From: Verrucomicrobiia bacterium
GTDB taxonomy: Bacteria > Verrucomicrobiota > Verrucomicrobiia > Verrucomicrobiales > Akkermansiaceae
DNA length: 22,191 nucleotides
Reading direction: 5' to 3'
Assembly: GCA_947460915.1 (NCBI GenBank)
Contig: CANHKJ010000016.1
Location: 1-22,191, forward strand
Shown here: piece after piece, positions 1 through 6,777 of the stretch
Layout: each line of letters starts with the position of its first letter
How positions within the stretch are numbered: position 1 is the first letter of the stretch
Translations under genes and position numbers: made by a program
Notes under the pieces: generated by a model
The model's input: the letters and a program-made list of their open reading frames with translations, nothing else
What the model was told of the DNA's origin: nothing
Database searches by the model: none

Positions 1-768
1 ATTGCTACCCTGTTGATCGGACTCGTGAGTCCAGTCATTGCGTTTTATTTACTGCGCTCTCTTGGCAAGCGCAGTCAGATCGATGCCGCAGCATGCGCTG
101 CACATTATGGTTCGGTATCGGTTGTCACCTACCTTGCCGCAGTCGAGGCAGTGAAACGCAGCGGTCTTGCCCCGGAGGAATATCTTCCGGCACTGGTCGC
201 GCTGCTTGAGGTTCCAGGCATCATCGTTGCCTTGTTATTCGTGCGAACTGGTGGAGCCAATAGTTGGAGTAAGGCATTGCATGAAGTCATCACGGGCAAA
301 AGCATCGTACTTCTGCTAGGTGGATTGTTCATCGGCGCACTTTGCGGCAGCGACAAGCTGATGGATGTGCAGCCATTTTTCGGAGCCGCATTCAAAGGTG
401 CTCTCTGCATATTCTTGTTAGAGCTCGGGTTAGTTGCCGGCAAACGCCTCAAAGATGCTGGTAAAGCCGGTGTGCGCTTGCTGATGTGTGGTATTTTACT
501 TCCGCCTCTACTCGGCACTCTCGGAGTGATTGCAGGACTCCTCAGCGGCATGAGCCCCGGCGGCTCAGCGATTCTGGGAGCCATGGCGGGCTCTGCATCA
601 TACATTGCGGCCCCAGCCGCAGTCCGCATCGCCCTGCCACAGGCGAATCCTGCTTACTATCTCACGCTTGCATTAGGCATCACCTTTCCATTTAACCTGG
701 CACTCGGCATTCCTCTCTACCTCAAAACCGCACAAATCATTTCCCTATGGCTCACAAAATCCGCTTAA
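1..768 (+). CDS. sbtA: SbtA-type sodium-dependent bicarbonate transporter (5' end outside window)
   Basis: The reading frame is open from the first base, so only the C-terminal ~255 residues are present. The SbtA family (PF05982, formerly DUF897) imports bicarbonate across the inner membrane driven by sodium. The visible part is almost entirely membrane segments (about six to seven), with a long charged linker near the middle. The clearest family signature is the segment GSASYIAAPAAVRIALP followed shortly by NPAYYLTLALG and ITFPFNL, the second half of the SbtA inverted-repeat fold carrying the substrate/sodium site. Its 3' end overlaps the SbtB-like gene by 22 nt, the usual genetic pairing of transporter and PII-type regulator. 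In a non-cyanobacterium it may supply bicarbonate for anaplerotic carboxylation; that part is inference. Family assignment is confident; substrate is by homology only. Confidence 0.88.
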   Translation: MATLLIGLVSPVIAFYLLRSLGKRSQIDAAACAAHYGSVSVVTYLAAVEAVKRSGLAPEEYLPALVALLEVPGIIVALLFVRTGGANSWSKALHEVITGKSIVLLLGGLFIGALCGSDKLMDVQPFFGAAFKGALCIFLLELGLVAGKRLKDAGKAGVRLLMCGILLPPLLGTLGVIAGLLSGMSPGGSAILGAMAGSASYIAAPAAVRIALPQANPAYYLTLALGITFPFNLALGIPLYLKTAQIISLWLTKSA

Positions 769-1058
769 AAAAAGTCACCATCGTCGGAGAACGCGTACTT
801 TACGATGACTTGATCGATTTGCTCAAACGCCATCACGTCAGTGGCTGGACAGCCAAAGATGTCATCGGCGAGGGCTCGCGTGGCGTGCATGCGTCCGACT
901 GGGAGGGCAGCAATACTCAAATTTACACTCTGGTGACGGAGCAAATCGCCGATGCGATCATGGAAGAAATCGCAGCACAGTATTTTGAAAATTGGTCCGT
1001 TGTTGTCTATTCGCAAGATGTGGAAGTCCTGCGCGGCAGCAAATACCAAGGTCAGTAG
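747..1058 (+). CDS. sbtB: SbtB-like PII signalling protein
   Basis: This 103-residue protein has PII (GlnB/CutA-like ferredoxin) architecture: a beta-alpha-beta start (KKVTIVGERVLYDDLIDLL), a glycine-rich turn and T-loop at about residues 32-57 (VSGWTAKDVIGEGSRGVHAS), and a second beta-alpha-beta ending VVVYSQDVEVLRG. SbtB proteins bind adenine nucleotides including cAMP and bind the SbtA trimer to gate bicarbonate uptake. The gene starts with ATG inside the last codons of sbtA (22-nt overlap), which implies translational coupling. Cyanobacterial SbtB usually ends in a short redox-active tail with a cysteine pair (CGPxGC-like); this one stops at SKYQGQ and has no cysteine at all, so a redox-controlled R-loop is not expected. 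Its stop overlaps the end of the opposing TIGR03943 gene by 7 nt. Confidence 0.82.
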   Translation: MAHKIRLKKVTIVGERVLYDDLIDLLKRHHVSGWTAKDVIGEGSRGVHASDWEGSNTQIYTLVTEQIADAIMEEIAAQYFENWSVVVYSQDVEVLRGSKYQGQ

Positions 1059-1870
1059 TTGCGCATGAAACTCTCTTCCCAAGGCGCCTCCGCCTCGGCA
1101 CAGGAAGCAGATTGCAAGATCACCTGAGTTGTCCCACGTTCGACGGGGAATATCACCGTGCCCGAAATTTTGACCCACACATTCTCTTCGATCGAGGGTG
1201 GTGTTTCCTTACCAAAATCAATGATGATCGGCACAGCCCGCGCATCGGCCGCACAACAAGTGATGAACAGGCGATACAATCGACGCCGATTCCCTGCCTC
1301 GTTGTTTTCTTTTTCCATCACAAGTCGCCCCTCCGTTTCGACCTTCAATCCATTCAGCAACTTCTGCATCTCAGGATCTCCCGCGGCAAAATACAACTCC
1401 ATGAGATTGAACTCATAAAAACCAGCCTCACTTTTCTTGTGAGTTTTTTCGATGTCTGCCATCGTCAACGGCGGTAAATCTTCAGCCAAAAACACATTGT
1501 TGCTCAATGGCTCGTCAAAGAGTGATTTCCGCGACAAAGCAGCCAAAGAAAAGCTATCTTTCGTATTAGCCACAGCAAAAATCATCGGCACAAGCATCAG
1601 AGCCATCGAGGTAAAGGGATTCATGTCACTCGCCTCATGGTCATGCGGGTCACCCTCGCTGTGATCGTGACCACATGACGATTTCTCGCCTGAAGTCAGT
1701 AACACAAACAAACCTAAGACGGCCAGTCCAAGACCGCCGTAAAGAGCCAATGGCCGAAAATCAGGTGCGAGATATTTGACAATCCTCCCACTGCCATAGA
1801 AGTAAAGAAGCACCGCCGCCCACATAATGACGACGACAGAGAATACGATTCGTTGCAACTTCACATTCAT
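1052..1870 (-). CDS. TIGR03943/DUF1980 family permease subunit (YcgQ-like)
   Basis: A 272-residue protein with two N-terminal membrane helices (about residues 8-26 and 40-60), a short His-rich stretch (CGHDHSEGDPHDHE, about 66-79), a third helix (about 88-103), then a soluble C-terminal domain with a CC pair (FITCCAADA) and the sequence VWVKISGTVIF. This is the layout of the TIGR03943 family, which is nearly always encoded next to a PF03773 permease, as here. Transport substrate is not firmly established; the His/Cys-rich segments in both proteins point to a transition metal. The ATG overlaps the stop of the upstream permease by 4 nt (ATGA), so the two are co-translated. Its 3' end overlaps sbtB convergently by 7 nt, leaving no room for a terminator between them. 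Confidence 0.83.
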   Translation of the reverse strand: MNVKLQRIVFSVVVIMWAAVLLYFYGSGRIVKYLAPDFRPLALYGGLGLAVLGLFVLLTSGEKSSCGHDHSEGDPHDHEASDMNPFTSMALMLVPMIFAVANTKDSFSLAALSRKSLFDEPLSNNVFLAEDLPPLTMADIEKTHKKSEAGFYEFNLMELYFAAGDPEMQKLLNGLKVETEGRLVMEKENNEAGNRRRLYRLFITCCAADARAVPIIIDFGKETPPSIEENVWVKISGTVIFPVERGTTQVILQSASCAEAEAPWEESFMRNY

Positions 1871-2994
1871 GGGACAATTTGTTGATTAAGGAACCATTGG
1901 AAATAATATGCACCGAGTAGGATCGTTGCGAAAAGTCCCACAGCCATCCAAAAGATGAATTTTTTCCGCAACACGGTTTGATAGAGAAATAACAGCTTCA
2001 AATCGAGCATGGGGCCGAAGACCAAGAAGGCCAACTTCGCACCATACGTAAACTTATCAAGGGTTGCCGCGATGAAGGCATCCGAGGTGCTGCAAAGACT
2101 TAGTATGAAAGCCAAGACCATCAGTGCTGATGGCGCGAGAATCTGTCGATTGGCAATGGAATCTAGCCAGGCAGCTCCCGGCGCGATACCAGTGTTGAAA
2201 AGAGCTGTAATGGCGATGCCAATGGAAAAATACACCCCGACATCCACGAAGTCTTTGATCGCCGAGCGCATCGCCGCCACGATTCTTTGAGAGCCATCAG
2301 GCTTATGCTCATGAGTGTGGTCGTGTGAGTGATCGTGCCCACAGCAAACGTGCGATGATTCCTCGTGCTTGTGAGTATGCTGCGCACTGTGATCATGTCC
2401 GCAGCAAGCATGCGTATCATTTTTGTGCTTATGGTCATGATCGTGATCACAGCATGCATGAACATGCTCTATCGCCTTATGATCAGGCTGTTCATTCTTG
2501 AGTTCATCTACCAGGCGCTTACGCAAAACCCATACCATCGGTATGCGCGCCACGACCCAACCTAACAAGACCGCCACCAGAAAACCCAGCCCCATGCGAC
2601 TCACCGTCATCACCAAGTTTGCCTGCACCGTTTCGCCATAAATCATCACGACTGGGCCGGTAAAAGCTTTCCATGTACTCAACGCGGTAATGGGATTCAC
2701 AATTGGCGCCGCCAGCATATACGTCAGCGCGCAAGAAACGGGTAAACCTTTTTTCACCAATCGACGTATCACCGGTACTACGGCGCACTCGCAAACGGGA
2801 AACACTGCACCGAGCAATCCAGCCATCAACACAGCGAGAAATTTGTTTTTCGGTAGAAACCGATCCATCATGCCAGGCGGCATGTAAATATCGATGAAGC
2901 CACTAATGAGCGTGCCTAACAAAATGAATGGTGCCCCTTCAAATAGGATGCTTAAAAACGCAAATGCGAAATCTTGTCGTGCCTCACCTGTCAT
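1867..2994 (-). CDS. PF03773 permease with a triple His/Cys-rich metal-binding loop (YcgR/ArsP-like)
   Basis: An inner-membrane permease of about 375 residues. The N-terminal half has helices around FAFLSILFEGAPFILLGTLISG and the family motif FPVCECAVVPVIRR, with AAPIVNPITALSTW following. A cytoplasmic-type loop (DNA about 2305-2466) contains three imperfect repeats built on HACC(D/G)HDH, holding over 20 His and 6 Cys. The C-terminal half repeats the transporter core (LCSTSDAFIAATL). Family members export arsenicals or are tied to metal homeostasis; pairing with the TIGR03943 protein and the loop suggest a divalent metal such as zinc, which is inference. I chose ATG at 2994. The frame also opens 12 codons earlier with TTG at 3030, but that codon lies inside palindromic operator-like DNA. 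Neither start has a good ribosome binding site. Confidence 0.85.
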   Translation of the reverse strand: MTGEARQDFAFAFLSILFEGAPFILLGTLISGFIDIYMPPGMMDRFLPKNKFLAVLMAGLLGAVFPVCECAVVPVIRRLVKKGLPVSCALTYMLAAPIVNPITALSTWKAFTGPVVMIYGETVQANLVMTVSRMGLGFLVAVLLGWVVARIPMVWVLRKRLVDELKNEQPDHKAIEHVHACCDHDHDHKHKNDTHACCGHDHSAQHTHKHEESSHVCCGHDHSHDHTHEHKPDGSQRIVAAMRSAIKDFVDVGVYFSIGIAITALFNTGIAPGAAWLDSIANRQILAPSALMVLAFILSLCSTSDAFIAATLDKFTYGAKLAFLVFGPMLDLKLLFLYQTVLRKKFIFWMAVGLFATILLGAYYFQWFLNQQIVP

Positions 2995-3017
2995 CCGCGC
3001 CAAACTACGACGTGCGG

Positions 3018-3060
3018 GAATGATTTCCAATCATAAAATGATACGGAGAAATGATTCGGA
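3018..3060. promoter_or_regulatory. Operator-like cluster of inverted and direct repeats in divergent promoter
   Basis: Two overlapping 5-3-5 inverted repeats are visible: TGATT-TCC-AATCA (3021-3033) and ATCAT-AAA-ATGAT (3030-3042). In addition AAATGATACGGA (3036-3047) and AAATGATTCGGA (3049-3060) are near-perfect direct repeats at 13-bp spacing. On the - strand TATGAT (3035-3030) is a good -10 hexamer for the permease operon, so a protein bound here would block it. AT-rich stacked hexamers of this type are typical of Fur/Zur-family operators; identity of the regulator is inferred only from the metal-binding loop of the gene it controls. Confidence 0.4.
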
Positions 3061-3120
3061 TCTCCCCCGCTCATTTTTGAGGAATTTTGTGTTGTTTTGC
3101 TTCAAACAAATCTATGCTCA

Positions 3121-3615
3121 ATGCACTTACCGCACATGGCCGACAAAAATTTTCCAGCGCGCAATGCCAAACGTCCCGGGAAACTATCCCGACACGATGC
3201 GGCAACTTTGACACTTTTGGATGAAGTGCGAGGCATCTACCAGGAACTCGCATCACGCCCGAGCCACGGAAATTGTATCGGACGCGGCGACTGCTGCCGA
3301 TTTGGCCTAACGGGAAAAACACCCTATCTCACTCGCGGAGAGGCGATGGTCGCCGCACAAGGATGGAAATCACGTGGTCGCAAAAACCTCGAACTACCCG
3401 CAGATGGCTCATGTCCTTTTCTCAAAAACAATCGCTGCCAAAACTATGAGGCGCGCCCATTTGGCTGTCGCTCGCATTTTTGTGATGCCGCAGGAGGACC
3501 CACTCCGCGTGGTGAAGTGCGCGATTTGATTCAAAGATTGGAAGACATTGACCGCAAACTCGGAGGTCATGGCGCGTGCAACCTCCCCGCAGCCTTGCAA
3601 ACTTTATTTCCCTGA
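3121..3615 (+). CDS. YkgJ-family cysteine-cluster protein (first copy)
   Basis: A small cytoplasmic protein of 164 residues of the PF03692 (CxxCxxCC, YkgJ/Fli-associated) family. Cysteines occur as NCIGRGDCC, then CPFLKNNRC, then FGCRSHFC, a pattern thought to bind zinc or an iron-sulphur cluster; the biochemical role of the family is not established. The first motif is C-x5-CC, one cysteine short of the canonical CxxCxxCC. The start is uncertain: in-frame TTG at 3097, ATG at 3121 and ATG at 3136 are all possible and none has a Shine-Dalgarno sequence; 3121 is a compromise. It is divergent from the metal-permease operon and stands upstream of an amidase and a second YkgJ-type gene. Confidence 0.72.
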   Translation: MHLPHMADKNFPARNAKRPGKLSRHDAATLTLLDEVRGIYQELASRPSHGNCIGRGDCCRFGLTGKTPYLTRGEAMVAAQGWKSRGRKNLELPADGSCPFLKNNRCQNYEARPFGCRSHFCDAAGGPTPRGEVRDLIQRLEDIDRKLGGHGACNLPAALQTLFP

Positions 3616-3619
3616 ACCC

Positions 3620-3646
3620 ATTTTCGCTTTGCTACATAGCGAAAAT
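3620..3646 (+). terminator. Hairpin after first YkgJ gene (terminator or attenuator)
   Basis: A perfect 9-bp inverted repeat, ATTTTCGCT (3620-3628) and AGCGAAAAT (3638-3646), with a 9-nt loop, begins 4 nt after the YkgJ stop codon and 40 nt before the amidase start. There is no T-run after it on either strand, so it is not a textbook intrinsic terminator; it may slow transcription or stabilise the 3' end of the upstream message. Confidence 0.35.
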
Positions 3647-3685
3647 GATCCTACGCTGCACTGTGTGAAGAGACACTTGCTCATC

Positions 3686-4396
3686 ATGCCCTTGCTCACC
3701 TTAGTCGCTGTGATCATAGGCGTATGCTGTACGCCTATCGCACCCATTGGAGGCGGAGCTGATCGACCAATCGAATGGGCCGCCCGAACTGGCCCCACTC
3801 CCGTTGCCGCCAGCGGCGGCTCGATGAGCACAATCATGCGCGGCGTGAACTTGCGTCAAGATCTCGTCCCCCGCGGCAGCCATGGCCGCAAAGTATTTCG
3901 CTCAATGTCGCCCCGCTACATCACCATTCACAGCACACAAAATTGGAGCGCTGATGCTTGGAAACATTCACAAGCCTTAAAAAACGGAGCCCTGCGCGCA
4001 CCAAAAAGACGAGGGGGCAATCGGATCGGTTACTTGATCTGGCATTTTACCATAGATGACAAAGTAGCAGTGCAACACATGCCAACCAATGAGCAAGGTG
4101 AACACGCAGACTTTGATGGTCCAGGGAACCGATACAGCATCGGCATCGAAATGTGCGAGCACCGAGGAAGCAATCTCAACGCCACAGTGGACCGCACTGC
4201 TCGCCTAGCCGCTTACCTTATGATCAAAAACGGCATTCCCCTACGTAACGTTGTTCCTCATTATCATTGGCCGCGTCGCGGGGCGAGCCCACCCAACAAA
4301 AATTGTCCACACTTTCTCATGACCAATGGCAAGCCCAGCACCAAGTGGCGAGGTTTTCTCGGCAAGGTCGATTACTATTACCGACAAATGAAATGA
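3686..4396 (+). CDS. N-acetylmuramoyl-L-alanine amidase (Amidase_2, zinc hydrolase)
   Basis: A 236-residue secreted or membrane-anchored enzyme expected to cut the bond between N-acetylmuramic acid and the stem peptide of peptidoglycan. Residues 1-20 (MPLLTLVAVIIGVCCTPIAP) form a signal/anchor segment; the cysteines there do not make a standard lipobox. The Amidase_2 (PF01510) fold runs from YITIHSTQNW through IGYLIWHFTIDD, YSIGIEMCEH, VVPHYHWPRRG to KNCPHF; the zinc ligands are expected to be the His of TIHST, the His of HYHW and the Cys of NCPH, as in the CwlA/XlyA type. The frame is open upstream to 3548 but the signal sequence marks ATG 3686 as start. The stop overlaps the next gene's start (ATGA), so a cell-wall enzyme is translationally coupled to a YkgJ-type protein. 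Confidence 0.85.
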   Translation: MPLLTLVAVIIGVCCTPIAPIGGGADRPIEWAARTGPTPVAASGGSMSTIMRGVNLRQDLVPRGSHGRKVFRSMSPRYITIHSTQNWSADAWKHSQALKNGALRAPKRRGGNRIGYLIWHFTIDDKVAVQHMPTNEQGEHADFDGPGNRYSIGIEMCEHRGSNLNATVDRTARLAAYLMIKNGIPLRNVVPHYHWPRRGASPPNKNCPHFLMTNGKPSTKWRGFLGKVDYYYRQMK

Positions 4397-4803
4397 GCGA
4401 ACTTCCTTCTCATGGCAGCCCGGGAAACCGCGATGTTTCCCTCGATCACGAAACCTACTACGTCTGTCAGCGCTGTACGGCTTGCTGCAAATGGCCTGGT
4501 GATGTTCGACTTGAAGATGATGAAATTCCAGCAATCGCAGCCTACCTGAAGCTCAGCGAGCAAGAATTTCTCGATCAATTCACCCGCCTACGCACCAATC
4601 GGCAAGGGCTATCTTTGATTGAAAAATCCAATCACGAATGCATCATGCTCGACGGCAATGCTTGCCGCATCCATCCCGTGAAACCATCGCAATGTGCAGG
4701 ATTTCCCAACAAATGGAACTTCCCTGGCTGGCAACAAGCCTGCGAGGCCAAAGCCATTCCGATGAGTGATGCAATCAAACGCGGGCTTGTCCGAAATCAC
4801 TGA
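4393..4803 (+). CDS. YkgJ-family cysteine-cluster protein (second copy)
   Basis: A 136-residue cytoplasmic protein of PF03692. It carries the canonical CxxCxxCC motif (YVCQRCTACCKW, about residues 20-31), followed by ECIMLDGNACRIHPVKPSQC, giving the second half of the presumed metal or Fe-S site. Start ATG 4393 overlaps the amidase stop by 4 nt and excludes the longer upstream frame. It is not closely similar to the first YkgJ gene: the spacing of the first cysteine motif and the C-terminal region differ, so this looks like two family members rather than a recent duplication. Function unknown. Confidence 0.82.
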   Translation: MSELPSHGSPGNRDVSLDHETYYVCQRCTACCKWPGDVRLEDDEIPAIAAYLKLSEQEFLDQFTRLRTNRQGLSLIEKSNHECIMLDGNACRIHPVKPSQCAGFPNKWNFPGWQQACEAKAIPMSDAIKRGLVRNH

Positions 4804-4945
4804 TCGAGAAATGTTTTGCGACCCAACTTTGATGATTTCTGCCTATTCTTCAGGACAGAAAGAATCAATAGTCCCATGCCCCCCCAAAAAAAGCACTATG
4901 GTCCAGGGTTGACGAATCAAGAATTTCCATGGAAAGTAACAGCAG

Positions 4946-5806
4946 ATGATTTCCCTGATACTCACCCACCCGGGCAGCGCCCACAAAGATGAATTCCTCG
5001 CCTGTTGCCTCTTGGTGGCAGTGCATGGCGTGCCGATTGTGCGTCGCGAGCCAATTCAAGCAGATCTCGATGATCCATCGGTGATTGTCGTCGATGTCGG
5101 CGGCGAGCATGAACCGGAGCGCATGAATTTTGACCACCACCAATTCCCAGCAGACTCACCACCGATATGTGCCTTAAGCTTGGTGATGCAGCATCTCGGG
5201 ATCTACGAGGATGCGCGGATGTTTTGCGAGTGGCTAGAGCCTGCCGAATGGTTCGATACCAAAGGCCCGGTGAAAACAGCGGAGTGGCTGGGTGTATCGC
5301 GCGAGGCATTAGGAAAATTGCAGTCAACGATCGATGTCACCATCCTCCGTCGTTTTGCGTTTTGTCAACGACTCGACCCCGGTCACCTCATCTATGAACT
5401 GATGCAAGTGATCGGCAATGATTTGCTCTACTACCTGCGCACCATGCGTGAACGCATCAAGGTGTTAGAGGAAAATTTGCATTTTTGGGAAATGGAAAAA
5501 GCTGGCGAAACGTTCAGCGCAGTGTTCCTGCCACGTGCGGAATCGACCATCGATGACCCATCGGGGGCGATGTCGCGCTACTTGCGTAGCATCGGTCGCG
5601 ATACCGAAGTGGTGGCAATGATTTATCCGGACCGTCGTGGCGCTGGCTACGGACTGAGCCGCAACAATGATCATCCACGTCTGGATTTCACGAAGATCGA
5701 AGGCTGTGACGATGTGCACTTCGCCCACCCACGTGGCTTCGTTGCCAAAACATCTGCGACCGACATTGATCGCCTACGCGAACTTCTTTACGCCGCTTGG
5801 GTCTAA
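4946..5806 (+). CDS. MYG1-family (UPF0160) predicted metal-dependent phosphoesterase/exonuclease
   Basis: A 286-residue protein. Residues 7-20 (THPGSAHKDEFLAC) match the N-terminal HxGxxHxDE-type motif of the MYG1/UPF0160 family (PF03690), and FDHHQF (62-67) supplies the DHH-type metal motif. Eukaryotic MYG1 is a 3'-5' RNA exonuclease; bacterial members are uncharacterised, so nuclease activity here is inference. The middle has a long helical region (residues ~110-185) and the C-terminus has HPRGFVAKT, another family-like segment. ATG 4946 is preceded by GGAAAG (4931-4936), one of the few plausible ribosome binding sites in the window. Eight nucleotides after its stop the squalene-synthase-like gene begins, so they are probably co-transcribed. 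Confidence 0.72.
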   Translation: MISLILTHPGSAHKDEFLACCLLVAVHGVPIVRREPIQADLDDPSVIVVDVGGEHEPERMNFDHHQFPADSPPICALSLVMQHLGIYEDARMFCEWLEPAEWFDTKGPVKTAEWLGVSREALGKLQSTIDVTILRRFAFCQRLDPGHLIYELMQVIGNDLLYYLRTMRERIKVLEENLHFWEMEKAGETFSAVFLPRAESTIDDPSGAMSRYLRSIGRDTEVVAMIYPDRRGAGYGLSRNNDHPRLDFTKIEGCDDVHFAHPRGFVAKTSATDIDRLRELLYAAWV

Positions 5807-5814
5807 CAAAAACG

Positions 5815-6738
5815 ATGAGCCACGGGTTTTTCCAGTCAGAAGCCGCCACCACGATCCTCAAGAACGTGTCGCGCTCGTTTTATCTTAGCCTACGACTCTT
5901 GCCCGAAGGCATGCGCGATGGTGCCAGCCTCGGCTATTTGTTAGCCCGCAGCAGCGATACGATTGCCGACACCGCAAGCGTCTCTGTGGCGGATCGAATC
6001 ACTCTGCTCGATGATTACGAACGTTCCGTGCAAAACGGCGAGCCATTCATCGCACCCGATTTTTTGTTAACCGCTTGCACCGATGCCGAAAAAGTTTTGT
6101 TAGAAAAAGCTCCGGGCATTTTTTCATGGCTCCAGCAGATGGATGCACCCGTGCAGGAATTGGTGCGCGAGGTCTTGCACACCATCATTTCTGGACAAAA
6201 GCTCGACCTCCAACGTTTTGGAAATGCCAGTGCGGCACAGCACATGGAACTAAAGGATGATGCGGAACTACTCGATTACTGCTATCGTGTTGCCGGATGT
6301 GTGGGCGAGTTCTGGACAAAACTCGGATTTTACAGCGAGGGACCTAATTTTTCACGCGAACCCCTCGCGGTGATGATGCCATGGGCCAAGCATTTTGGGC
6401 AAGCTTTGCAACTCGTCAACATCCTCCGCGATCTCCCCGAAGACTTGCGCGCGGGACGATTCTACTTGCCGCATACGTCATCCGTATCAATCGGTGAGGA
6501 CATGCTCGTACAGCACCGCCGCTGGCTTCAACAAGCACGACATTTGTTAGCAGACGGCATTCTTTATTCTGATGCATTGCGTGGTAGAAAACTGCGAGCA
6601 GCGACCGTATTGCCGGCATTGTTGGCTGATGAAACGATAGACAAACTCGTAAGCGCCACATGGCAACAACTCGAACAGCGAGTCAAGGTCCCCCGCTCCA
6701 CCGTCTTTCGCTGCCTGGCGGAAGCGATGTTATTTTGA
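5815..6738 (+). CDS. Squalene/phytoene synthase family enzyme
   Basis: A 307-residue all-helical head-to-head prenyl transferase. The first aspartate-rich motif is DTIAD (48-52) within LARSSDTIADT and the second is NILRDLPEDLRAGRFYLP starting at residue 202; both coordinate magnesium and the diphosphate groups. YCYRVAGCVGEF is the conserved helix between them. The motifs resemble the squalene-synthase branch (DTxxD, YCxxVAG) more than CrtB phytoene synthase, so farnesyl diphosphate to squalene is the best guess, but presqualene or phytoene products cannot be excluded. No other hopanoid or carotenoid gene lies nearby. Start ATG 5815 follows the MYG1 stop by 8 nt; the frame's TTG at 5797 would overlap MYG1. 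Confidence 0.83.
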   Translation: MSHGFFQSEAATTILKNVSRSFYLSLRLLPEGMRDGASLGYLLARSSDTIADTASVSVADRITLLDDYERSVQNGEPFIAPDFLLTACTDAEKVLLEKAPGIFSWLQQMDAPVQELVREVLHTIISGQKLDLQRFGNASAAQHMELKDDAELLDYCYRVAGCVGEFWTKLGFYSEGPNFSREPLAVMMPWAKHFGQALQLVNILRDLPEDLRAGRFYLPHTSSVSIGEDMLVQHRRWLQQARHLLADGILYSDALRGRKLRAATVLPALLADETIDKLVSATWQQLEQRVKVPRSTVFRCLAEAMLF

Positions 6739-6777
6739 GTGTTTACGACACGCCAATTGTGTTGCATCGTAGCGCCG

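Noticed and set aside
2305..2466. Possible CRISPR-like or tandem DNA array
   Set aside because: The repeated DNA is explained by in-frame His/Cys codons of the permease loop; units are unequal and there are no spacers.
3548..3685. Upstream extension of the amidase frame
   Set aside because: It overlaps the first YkgJ gene and crosses a strong hairpin; the signal segment begins at ATG 3686.
3686..3745. Lipoprotein signal in the amidase
   Set aside because: Cysteines follow the hydrophobic run, but the residues before them (GVC, VCC) do not fit a lipobox, so only a generic signal/anchor is called.
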